From contig SFDT01000050.1 in assembly GCA_004558115.1 (NCBI GenBank), positions 1-6,429 on the forward strand: a stretch of DNA of 6,429 bases, in the 5' to 3' direction. A program made the translations under genes and the position numbers. Positions within the stretch are counted from its first letter, which is position 1; every line of letters starts with the position of its first letter. The DNA is from Clostridiales bacterium. GTDB lineage: Bacteria > Bacillota > Clostridia > Oscillospirales > Oscillospiraceae. The notes below the pieces were generated by a model, which did no database searches, was not told where the DNA came from, and saw only the letters and a list, made by a program, of their open reading frames with translations. Below, in pieces: positions 1 through 4,797 of this stretch.

Positions 1-72
1 ACTCCGTTCGACTTGCATGTGTTAAGCACGCCGCCAGCGTTCGTCCTGAGCCAGGATCAAACTCTCTATAAA
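1..72 (-). rRNA. 16S ribosomal RNA gene, 5' end (partial)
   Basis: Read on the minus strand, this is the start of a bacterial small-subunit rRNA. It has the AGAGTTTGATCCTGGCTCAG block (positions 65 down to 46), followed by the GACGAACGCTGGCGGCGTGC helix region and then ACACATGCAAGTCGAACGG. The mature 5' end is set near 72 by counting back from AGAGTTTGATC as in E. coli numbering. The gene leaves the window at position 1, so only about 72 bases are present. The CCTGG/GACGAACGCTGGCGGCGTGC version is the Firmicutes form; assignment to Clostridia cluster IV is inference. The rest of the rrn operon should lie to the left. Confidence 0.97.
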
Positions 73-84
73 ATGGTATCAACA

Positions 85-98
85 CGAACCGTAGTTCG
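85..98 (-). other. leader hairpin with UACG tetraloop
   Basis: On the minus strand, CGAAC-UACG-GUUCG forms a 5-bp stem closed by C-G over a UACG loop, a member of the very stable UNCG tetraloop class. It lies 13 bases before the mature 16S 5' end. A role in leader folding or maturation is inference. Confidence 0.6.
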
Positions 99-248
99 AG
101 CTAATCTTTCATAGAGCTATTTGTCATAGCTTCATGTTTTTATAGTTACGAGCCCCGGTAATTGACTGAACCCGGCCTCGCAACTTCTTCGGCGCTTTCT
201 TGTGATTTCTCACACGAAAGCTTACCGTCTGGTGCTTTCTTTTCGTTA

Positions 249-270
249 CGTTGTTTAATTTACAAGGTAC
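249..270 (-). promoter_or_regulatory. boxA-like antitermination motif in the rrn leader
   Basis: The minus strand reads ACCTTGTAAATTAAACAAC within this span. It resembles the boxA-type segment (CTTTGAAAACTGAACA-like) in rRNA leaders and spacers of Firmicutes, where NusB/S10 binding allows processive transcription. It lies about 20 nt after the predicted start site, a normal place. The match is by eye and imperfect. Confidence 0.5.
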
Positions 271-275
271 ACGCC

Positions 276-289
276 GTTCCCGGCGGAAC
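276..289 (-). other. 5'-terminal hairpin of the rRNA precursor
   Basis: On the minus strand, GUUCC-GCCG-GGAAC gives a 5-bp stem with a 4-nt loop. It starts at or within a base or two of the start predicted for the proximal promoter, so it would cap the 5' end of that transcript. No T-tract follows, so it is not a terminator. Confidence 0.5.
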
Positions 290-295
290 ATTGTT

Positions 296-324
296 ATTAT
301 ACTAAACTTCATTCCGTTTGTCAA
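296..324 (-). promoter_or_regulatory. rrn promoter P3 (proximal), consensus sigma-A
   Basis: On the minus strand, TTGACA (324-319), a 17-bp spacer (318-302) and TATAAT (301-296) match the housekeeping consensus in all 12 positions at ideal spacing. Two A6 tracts (334-329 and 346-341) lie directly upstream, about 12 bp apart, and look like an UP element. Predicted initiation is near 289, giving a leader of about 215 nt. The gene it serves is the 16S gene on the same strand. Confidence 0.9.
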
Positions 325-351
325 GAACTTTTTTCAAAAGTTTTTTGACGC
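317..351 (+). repeat. direct repeat copy A spanning the P3 -35/UP region
   Basis: Positions 317-335 are identical over 19 bases to 405-423, and similarity continues to about 351 against 438, with a shared terminal GACGC. The repeat carries the -35 box and the first A-tract of promoter P3. The pattern suggests that one promoter arose by duplicating the other's upstream half; the two -10 regions are unrelated. Confidence 0.8.
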
Positions 352-383
352 CCGGTCCGTTTCGTATCATCAGCAACTTTTTA

Positions 384-412
384 AGTTTACCATACCGTTT
401 TCGCTTTGTCAA
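384..412 (-). promoter_or_regulatory. rrn promoter P2 (middle)
   Basis: On the minus strand, TTGACA (412-407) is followed by a 17-bp spacer and TAAACT (389-384), a 4 of 6 match to the -10 box. The upstream flank carries an A6 tract (422-417) and an A4 tract (432-429). The -35 box and its upstream flank are a near-copy of those of the proximal promoter, 88 bp away, which supports a real tandem promoter. Confidence 0.75.
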
Positions 413-438
413 GAACTTTTTTCGAAGCTTTTCGACGC
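405..438 (+). repeat. direct repeat copy B spanning the P2 -35/UP region
   Basis: This is the second copy of the repeat described for 317-351. The first 19 bases are identical. The remainder diverges by a few substitutions and one indel. It carries the -35 box and A-tracts of promoter P2. Confidence 0.8.
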
Positions 439-510
439 AGCGTTTCAATATGGCCGCTGTCTCCGCCGCTTTCGCGCCGCCGCGGTGCTCACCGCGCTGA
501 CAGCTTTGTT

Positions 511-539
511 AGAATACCAGACCATCCGCCGTTTGTCAA
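511..539 (-). promoter_or_regulatory. rrn promoter P1 (distal) with phased A-tracts
   Basis: On the minus strand, TTGACA (539-534), a 17-bp spacer and TATTCT (516-511; 4 of 6) form the third tandem promoter. The flank upstream has three A-tracts on this strand (548-544, 560-554 and 568-563). They are spaced roughly one helical turn apart, as expected of a curved UP element. It is 127 bp upstream of the middle promoter. Confidence 0.7.
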
Positions 540-568
540 CGGCTTTTTACAAGTTTTTTTCGTTTTTT

Positions 569-583
569 GAATAGTTACTATTC
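569..583. promoter_or_regulatory. 15-bp dyad, possible operator
   Basis: GAATAGT-T-ACTATTC is a perfect 7-bp inverted repeat around one central base. It lies just beyond the A-tracts of rrn P1 and about 50 bp upstream of the -35 region of the divergent ATPase gene, so a bound protein could touch either promoter. It has no T-tract and too small a loop for an RNA hairpin, which favours a DNA site. No regulator is recognised. Confidence 0.35.
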
Positions 584-629
584 ACCCTGCTTATTTCGGT
601 ACTACCTCTGTGCAAAACAGAAAACGGAC

Positions 630-658
630 TGGGCAAGCTCTGCCGTCCATGCTATAAT
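630..658 (+). promoter_or_regulatory. extended -10 promoter of the ATPase gene
   Basis: TGC-TATAAT has a perfect -10 box at 653-658 with the extended TGn motif at 650-652. It is preceded at 17 bp by TGGGCA (630-635; 4 of 6). Predicted initiation is near 665, giving a leader of about 30 nt. A second TATAAT at 665-670 has no -35 box at usable spacing and is probably not the main element. Confidence 0.7.
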
Positions 659-683
659 GCTCTTTATAATGATTCCTATGCAC

Positions 684-688
684 AGGAG
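684..688 (+). promoter_or_regulatory. ribosome binding site that sets a TTG start
   Basis: AGGAG occupies 684-688 and overlaps the in-frame GTG at 688, so that GTG cannot be served by it. The TTG at 697 lies 8 bases downstream of the motif, which is ideal spacing. It also gives an N-terminus of the usual family form (MLIHRMAASFGRL). Confidence 0.75.
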
Positions 689-696
689 TGATCGTT

Positions 697-2937
697 TTGC
701 TGATTCACCGCATGGCCGCTTCCTTCGGGCGGCTGCAAAACCATACATTAGAATTAAAGGACGGCCTGAATATCATTCAGGCGCCCAACGAAAGCGGCAA
801 GTCCACCTGGTGCGCTTTTTTGATCTCCATGCTTTACGGCATCAACAGCCGGGAGCGGGACCGCAGCGGCTTTGTGGCGGATAAAAACCGTTATGCTCCC
901 TGGTCCGGCCTTCCTATGGCCGGGCGCATCGACTGCCGGTGGGAAGACCGGGATGTGACCCTCATGCGGGCCACCCGCCGCCAGGCTGCGCCCATGGGGG
1001 AGTTTCGGGCCATATACGCCGGCACCGGCGACCTTGTGCCGGACCTGACGGGCCAGACCTGCGGCGAGACGCTGCTGGGGATCACCCGAGAAGTATTTGA
1101 GCGCAGCGCCTTTATCCGCCAGGCAGGCCTTGCCATCACCCAGGACGCCGGACTGGAGCGCCGCATCGCCTCCCTCATCACCTCCGGCCAGGAGGACACT
1201 TCCTACACGGAGGCGGCCGCCACGCTGAAGGCCCAGCTGAACCGCCGCCGCCATAACAAGACCGGCCAACTGCCCCAACTGGAAGCTCAACTGTCCGATG
1301 CCCGCCGGCAGCTGGAGGAGACCCGCAGCCTGTCTGAACAACTGCGGCAGGCCCGCCGGCAGGAGGAGCGCCTGAACCGTCAGGAAGCGTCCCTGGAACA
1401 GGAGCTGTCCCTCCACGACCGCTGGGAGGCACAGCAAAAGCGGCAGTCCCTGGCGGACGCCGAAGATGCGGCAGCACAGGCCGGGCAAAAAGCCGAGGCC
1501 ATCCGCTGCCAGCTGGCCCGGGAACGCATTCCTGAAAATGACACCATCAGCCGCCTGCGGGGCGCCATCGTCAATCTGGAGACCACCCGTAAATCCGTGG
1601 ACAAGGCCCGTTCCCAGCGAGATGAAGCCATGAAGGCCCTTCTGCGGGCCGAGGCCGCCGCCAACGAAAACCCCTTTACCGGGCAGACGGCGGAAAACGC
1701 TCAGCGGGAGGCCGGCCGGCAGCCGCCGAAGCAGCGCACGCCGCTCAATTTATTGATTTTGGCGCTTATCTGGCTGGCAGGCGCTCTTGTCAAATTCTTC
1801 TACCCGGCGTTTTTGACCGCCGTCCAGCCTCCGGTTTTCTGGGCGGCTTGGAGCTGTGCCGCTCTGGCGGCCGCCGGCACCATGTTCTTTCTTGCCCGCC
1901 GGAAAGCCGCCGCCTGGCGTGCTGCCCGCCGCAAGCGGTTTGGAACCGATGACCAGGCGGAGATCTCCGCCCTGGCGGATACCTATGTCAAGCTGTTGGA
2001 GGCCCGGGACGCCGCCCAGGCGGAGCTGAACGCCAAGTCCGCCACTGCCGACGCCCTGTACAATTCCCTCACCTCCAACGAACAGGGGATCTTGCTGGAG
2101 GTCCGCCGGTTTGCCCCCACCGCCTATGACATTCCCACCGCCGATGCTTTGCTGCGGCTTTGCGCCCAGCGGCGTCAGGAATTGACCCGGGCGGAGGCCG
2201 CCGGTCGGGAAGCCGCCCTTCGCCGGGACCTGCTGCGCCAGCAGCTGCCCGCGGAAACAGACGCGGACCCTGCCGCCGCTCCAATCGGCAGCCGGGAGGA
2301 GGTCCAGGCCCGTCTGGAACAGGTGCGGGCGGCACTTCACGACATCCGCTCCGCCGCCGACCGCCTCGCCGGGCAGCTCCACGTTCTGGGAGACCCGGCA
2401 GTGCTGGAAAGCTCCATACAGGCCATGGAGGCGGAGCAGGCCCGGCTGGAAGGAGAGTTCCAGTCCCTCCGTCTGGCGCTGGACACTTTGGACAGTGCCA
2501 ACACCGCCCTGCAAAGCCGCTTCTCCCCGGCCCTTGGCCGCCGGGCCGCCGAAATTTTCAGCCAGCTGACAGAGGGCCGGTACAGCGGCGTGGTCCTGGA
2601 CCGGAGCCTCCATGTGGGGGCGGAGCCCACCGGGGATTCCATTTACCGGGATGCGGCCCTTCTCTCCGCCGGCGCCGCCGACCAGCTGTATTTGGCGGTG
2701 CGGCTGGCCATCTGTGACCTGGTGCTGCCGGCGGAAAAGCAGGTGCCGGTCATTTTGGACGACGCCCTGGCCAACTTTGACGACAGCCGCTGCGCCGCCG
2801 CCCTGCGCTATTTAAAGGAAGCCGCCAAAACCCGGCAGATACTGCTGTTCACCTGCCACAGCCGGGAAGCGGATTTCTTTTCCGGAGACGGAGAAGTTTT
2901 CATTCAGCAGTTGACGGAATCGCCGCGGCAGGTATAA
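697..2937 (+). CDS. SbcC/Rad50/YhaN-like coiled-coil ATPase with two membrane segments
   Basis: Residue numbers assume the TTG start (746 aa). The N-terminal ABC-type half has FGRLQNHTL and a Walker A loop APNESGKST (about 29-37), in which Ala replaces the usual first Gly. A Q-loop-like RQ follows near 141-142. Long charged heptad-like stretches (about 175-320 and 410-600) flank two hydrophobic segments, about 351-370 and 380-400. The C-terminal half has the signature LLSAGAADQ (about 655-663), Walker B VILDDALANFDD (about 685-696) and the switch histidine of FTCH (about 721). This is the split-ATPase plan of SMC/Rad50 proteins; the membrane hairpin in the coiled coil recalls Bacillus YhaN. 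Family relatives act on DNA ends, usually with an SbcD/YhaO-type nuclease encoded next door. No such gene is adjacent here: a divergent rRNA operon lies upstream and a Mrp-type gene downstream. The exact substrate is unknown. At 746 aa it is shorter than B. subtilis YhaN (about 960 aa). Confidence 0.88.
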   Translation: MLIHRMAASFGRLQNHTLELKDGLNIIQAPNESGKSTWCAFLISMLYGINSRERDRSGFVADKNRYAPWSGLPMAGRIDCRWEDRDVTLMRATRRQAAPMGEFRAIYAGTGDLVPDLTGQTCGETLLGITREVFERSAFIRQAGLAITQDAGLERRIASLITSGQEDTSYTEAAATLKAQLNRRRHNKTGQLPQLEAQLSDARRQLEETRSLSEQLRQARRQEERLNRQEASLEQELSLHDRWEAQQKRQSLADAEDAAAQAGQKAEAIRCQLARERIPENDTISRLRGAIVNLETTRKSVDKARSQRDEAMKALLRAEAAANENPFTGQTAENAQREAGRQPPKQRTPLNLLILALIWLAGALVKFFYPAFLTAVQPPVFWAAWSCAALAAAGTMFFLARRKAAAWRAARRKRFGTDDQAEISALADTYVKLLEARDAAQAELNAKSATADALYNSLTSNEQGILLEVRRFAPTAYDIPTADALLRLCAQRRQELTRAEAAGREAALRRDLLRQQLPAETDADPAAAPIGSREEVQARLEQVRAALHDIRSAADRLAGQLHVLGDPAVLESSIQAMEAEQARLEGEFQSLRLALDTLDSANTALQSRFSPALGRRAAEIFSQLTEGRYSGVVLDRSLHVGAEPTGDSIYRDAALLSAGAADQLYLAVRLAICDLVLPAEKQVPVILDDALANFDDSRCAAALRYLKEAAKTRQILLFTCHSREADFFSGDGEVFIQQLTESPRQV

Positions 2938-2938
2938 G
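2911..2938 (+). promoter_or_regulatory. candidate promoter for the Mrp-type gene
   Basis: TTGACG (2911-2916) and TATAAG (2933-2938) each match 5 of 6 bases, with a 16-bp spacer. They lie across the end of the upstream ATPase gene. Initiation would be near 2945, about 50 nt before the next ATG. Because it overlaps coding sequence and no terminator separates the two genes, read-through from upstream is equally possible. Confidence 0.45.
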
Positions 2939-2997
2939 ATAGCTGTTGCCATACAATTATAAATAACGCGAAAGCGAAAAAGGAGTTATCAGTCATC

Positions 2998-3819
2998 ATG
3001 AGCGAATGCACTCATAACTGTTCCACCTGCGGCGAAAGCTGCGGGGAGCGGCAGGAGCCCCAGTCCCTGCTGAAGGAGCATCATCCCGCCGCCAGAGTGG
3101 GCAAGGTCTATGGCATCGTGTCCGGTAAGGGCGGCGTGGGCAAATCCATGGTCACCAGCCAGCTGGCCGTCACCATGCGCCGGCGGGGCTACTCCGTGGG
3201 CGTGCTGGACGCCGACGTCACCGGTCCCTCCATTCCCAAGGCCTTCGGCGTCCACGGCCAGGCCGTCGGCAATGAGCAGGGCCTTTTCCCCATGGAGTCC
3301 CGCACCGGTATCCAGATCATGTCCACCAACCTGCTGCTGGCCAACGAAACCGATCCCGTCATCTGGCGCGGCCCCGTTATCTCCGGCGTGGTGCAGCAGT
3401 TCTGGACGGATGTGCTGTGGAACTGCGACTATCTGTTTGTGGATATGCCTCCCGGAACCGGCGATGTTTCCCTCAGCGTGTTCCAGTCCATTCCCCTGGA
3501 CGGCATCCTCATCGTAGCCTCTCCCCAGGAGCTGGTGAGCATGGTGGTGGAAAAGGCTGTGAAGATGGCCGAGATGATGGAGGTCCCCATCCTGGGCCTG
3601 GTGGAGAACATGAGCTATGTGACCTGCCCGGACTGCGGCAGAAAGATCCATCTCTTCGGCGAGGGCAAGACCGCCCAGGCCGCCGCCCGCCACAACCTGA
3701 GCGTTCTGGCGGAAATGCCCATCGACCCCGCCCTGGCCGCTCTCACCGACGCCGGCGATATCGAGTCTTTCCAGGGCGCCTGGCTGGACGGTGCCGCCGA
3801 CAAGCTGGAGAACAAATAA
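2998..3819 (+). CDS. Mrp/Nbp35 (ApbC)-family iron-sulfur cluster carrier ATPase
   Basis: This 273-residue cytosolic P-loop NTPase belongs to the family that binds an Fe-S cluster, usually at a dimer interface, and passes it to apoproteins. The deviant Walker A motif SGKGGVGKS is at 42-50, DADVTGPSIP is at 71-80, and the Walker B-like VDMPPGTGD is at 148-156. The C-terminal CPDC (Cys210 and Cys213) is the expected cluster ligand pair. The N-terminus has four more cysteines in C-x3-C-x2-C-x3-C spacing (Cys4, 8, 11, 15). This resembles the extra N-terminal site of Nbp35-type members and is a form common in Clostridia. The DUF59 domain at the front of E. coli-type Mrp is absent. The ATG is preceded by AGGAG (2981-2985), 12 bases away, slightly long. 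The gene starts 60 bases after the ATPase and ends at a strong terminator, so it closes its transcription unit. Which apoproteins it serves cannot be told. Confidence 0.93.
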   Translation: MSECTHNCSTCGESCGERQEPQSLLKEHHPAARVGKVYGIVSGKGGVGKSMVTSQLAVTMRRRGYSVGVLDADVTGPSIPKAFGVHGQAVGNEQGLFPMESRTGIQIMSTNLLLANETDPVIWRGPVISGVVQQFWTDVLWNCDYLFVDMPPGTGDVSLSVFQSIPLDGILIVASPQELVSMVVEKAVKMAEMMEVPILGLVENMSYVTCPDCGRKIHLFGEGKTAQAAARHNLSVLAEMPIDPALAALTDAGDIESFQGAWLDGAADKLENK

Positions 3820-3825
3820 ATCCGC

Positions 3826-3868
3826 AAACCGCGCCGTGTTCCCGCACGGTGCGGTTTTCCTGCCTTTT
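3826..3868 (+). terminator. intrinsic terminator after the Mrp-type gene
   Basis: Positions 3826-3838 (AAACCGCGCCGTG) pair with 3845-3857 in a 13-bp stem with a single G-U wobble and a 6-base loop. TTTT (3855-3858) ends the stem and TTTTT follows at 3864-3868. It begins 7 bases after the stop codon and separates the Mrp-type gene from the xpt-guaA region. Confidence 0.9.
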
Positions 3869-3925
3869 TGTCCGTGATGTCAAGGAGTTTGCGGGATAGA
3901 TTCTTGTTTTTGTGGGTAAAAACAG

Positions 3926-3954
3926 TTGAAAATCCACGTATAATTGGAGATAAT
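3926..3954 (+). promoter_or_regulatory. xpt promoter
   Basis: TTGAAA (3926-3931), a 17-bp spacer and GATAAT (3949-3954) each match 5 of 6 consensus bases. Initiation is predicted near 3961, leaving a leader of about 60 nt. A TATAAT at 3939-3944 is also present but lacks a -35 box at normal spacing. The leader is too short for a purine riboswitch and shows none of its conserved loop or junction sequence. Confidence 0.65.
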
Positions 3955-4023
3955 AGGTCGAAGTCATTTTTCCCGAAAAGCAAATTTTTGATATAAAGAA
4001 TCATTACGAGGGGGATAACACTC

Positions 4024-4602
4024 ATGCAGGAACTGAAAGAGCGCATCGTGAAAGAGGGCAAGGTGCTGCCCGGCAACATCATTAAGGTGGACGGCTTCCT
4101 GAACCACCGGATCGACACGCAGCTGATGAACCACATTGCAGAGGAGTTCGGCAAACACTTCAACATGGACGAGGTCACCATGATCCTCACCGCCGAGGCC
4201 AGCGGCATCGCCCTGTCCGCCATCGTGGCCCAGCATTTCGGCAAGCCCATGATCTTCGCCAAAAAGGCAAAGAGCGACAACATCGAGGGCGGCCTGTATC
4301 AGAGCGACATTTTCTCCTACACCTATAAAAAGAAGGTCACCCTGCTGGTCAGCAAGGAGTGGCTGTCCGCCGACGACAAGGTCCTCATCATCGACGACTT
4401 TATGGCCAACGGCGAGGCCATGCGGGGCCTGTGCGACATCGTGAATGCCGCCGGCGCCACCCTGGTGGGTATCGGCTGCGCCGTGGAAAAGGGCTTCCAG
4501 GGCGGCGGCGACCGCCTGCGCGCCGCCGGCGTGAACCTGAAGTCCCTGGCCATCATCGAATCCGCCGAGCCCGGCAACATCGTCTTCCGGGACGAGGACT
4601 GA
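4024..4602 (+). CDS. xpt: xanthine phosphoribosyltransferase
   Basis: The protein transfers the phosphoribosyl group of PRPP to xanthine, making XMP in cytosolic purine salvage. It has 192 residues, against 194 in B. subtilis Xpt, and is recognisably similar along its whole length. The N-terminus has ILKVD-like IIKVDGFLNHRID (19-31), where the Asn of FLNH sits in the base-binding region of Xpt. TAEASGIA is at 56-63 and FAKKAKS at 78-84. The type I PRPP loop VLIIDDFMANGEA is at 120-132, with the acidic pair Asp124-Asp125. GIGCAVEKGFQGG follows in the C-terminal half. AGGGGG (4009-4014) lies 9 bases before the ATG. It is the first gene after its own promoter, and guaA, which uses its product XMP, follows after 195 bases with no T-tract terminator between. 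The two may therefore share a transcript. Nothing suggests damage. Confidence 0.95.
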   Translation: MQELKERIVKEGKVLPGNIIKVDGFLNHRIDTQLMNHIAEEFGKHFNMDEVTMILTAEASGIALSAIVAQHFGKPMIFAKKAKSDNIEGGLYQSDIFSYTYKKKVTLLVSKEWLSADDKVLIIDDFMANGEAMRGLCDIVNAAGATLVGIGCAVEKGFQGGGDRLRAAGVNLKSLAIIESAEPGNIVFRDED

Positions 4603-4605
4603 TAC

Positions 4606-4638
4606 GGATTCTTGATTAGAAAATTGAATCAAGAATCC
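4606..4638. repeat. hairpin I of the xpt-guaA spacer
   Basis: GGATTCTTGATT (4606-4617) and AATCAAGAATCC (4627-4638) are a perfect 12-bp inverted repeat with a 9-base loop. It starts 3 bases after the xpt stop codon. No T-tract follows on either strand, so it is not a canonical intrinsic terminator. It could protect the 3' end of xpt mRNA. Confidence 0.75.
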
Positions 4639-4639
4639 C

Positions 4640-4679
4640 GTGTGCTACGCACACTCGCATCGTGCTAACGCACGCTGCG
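4640..4679. repeat. hairpins II and III with a shared direct repeat
   Basis: Hairpin II is GTGTGC-TAC-GCACAC (4640-4654; 6 bp). Hairpin III is CGCA-t-CGTGC-TAAC-GCACG-c-TGCG (4656-4679; 9 bp with one mismatch). The two share the direct repeat GTGCTACGCAC (4642-4652) and GTGCTAACGCAC (4662-4673), which differ by one inserted A. The similarity suggests duplication of a small palindromic unit. Confidence 0.65.
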
Positions 4680-4759
4680 CCGTCTCATGCAGTTCTTGAC
4701 GCGCTTTGCGCTATAAAAAGCTTTTCCAGCTTTTATCAAGAACTCGTATGAGGCCGCGC
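4677..4759. repeat. branched palindromic element (three-way fold) upstream of guaA
   Basis: A closing stem pairs 4677-4699 with 4736-4759: GCGC, one mismatch, a U-G and a G-C pair, CTCAT with ATGAG, a G-U and a C-G pair, one bulged C, then AGTTCTTGA with TCAAGAACT. That is about 22 bp with one mismatch and one bulge. Inside it are two small hairpins: GCGC-TTT-GCGC (4701-4711) and AAAAGCT-TTTCC-AGCTTTT (4716-4734, extended by AT pairs past one bulged A). The result is a three-way junction as RNA or a cruciform as DNA. It ends 23 bases before the guaA ribosome binding site. No known riboswitch family is recognised. Confidence 0.7.
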
Positions 4760-4797
4760 CCCACGATTCTGACTATTCTATCAAAGGAGGAATCCCC

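Larger units (their letters stand above)
73..289 (-). other. 16S rRNA precursor leader
   Basis: This is the transcribed spacer between the most proximal rRNA promoter (start near 289) and the mature 16S end (near 72). It has no credible ORF. Three things are visible on the minus strand. A hairpin sits at the very 5' end (289-276). A boxA-like antitermination segment lies at 270-249. A small hairpin with a UACG loop lies at 98-85, just ahead of the mature RNA. A GC-rich region at 180-148 (CGAG paired with CTCG, plus a bulged CC/GG) could add a stem. The partner strand of the RNase III processing stem would lie beyond the 3' end of 16S, outside the window. Confidence 0.75.

Noticed and set aside
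251..574. ORFs of 60-107 codons in the rrn upstream region, including a minus-strand one at 124-324
   Set aside because: They overlap the rRNA promoters and leader, have low-complexity Phe/Ser/Arg-rich translations, lack good ribosome binding sites, and follow from T-tracts and repeats.
754..2613. Long minus-strand and alternate-frame ORFs inside the ATPase gene
   Set aside because: These are shadows of a GC-rich gene. Their translations are Gly/Pro/Arg-rich without domains, while the plus-strand frame has the full set of ABC ATPase motifs.
2967..2976. CGC-GAAA-GCG hairpin before the Mrp-type ribosome binding site
   Set aside because: The stem has only 3 bp, too weak to act as a regulatory or terminating structure despite its GNRA loop.
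3932..4000. Purine riboswitch upstream of xpt, suggested by a TATAAT...GGAGATAAT segment
   Set aside because: The conserved GTTTCTACC-type loop and the closing P1 strand are missing, and the region reads better as promoter -10 boxes.
4691..4700. AGTTCTTGAC shared between the guaA-upstream element and the minus strand of the rrn -35 regions
   Set aside because: A 10-base match between an rrn promoter core and a palindrome arm is plausible by chance, and no functional -10 box follows in the guaA spacer.
4603..4700. tRNA or small RNA gene in the xpt-guaA spacer
   Set aside because: There is no cloverleaf, T-loop (GTTCGANNC) or CCA-adjacent acceptor pattern, and no independent promoter with normal spacing.
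4696..4717. guaA promoter TTGACG...TATAAA inside the palindromic element
   Set aside because: The two boxes are separated by only 10 bp, too short for a sigma-A promoter, and both lie inside inverted-repeat arms.
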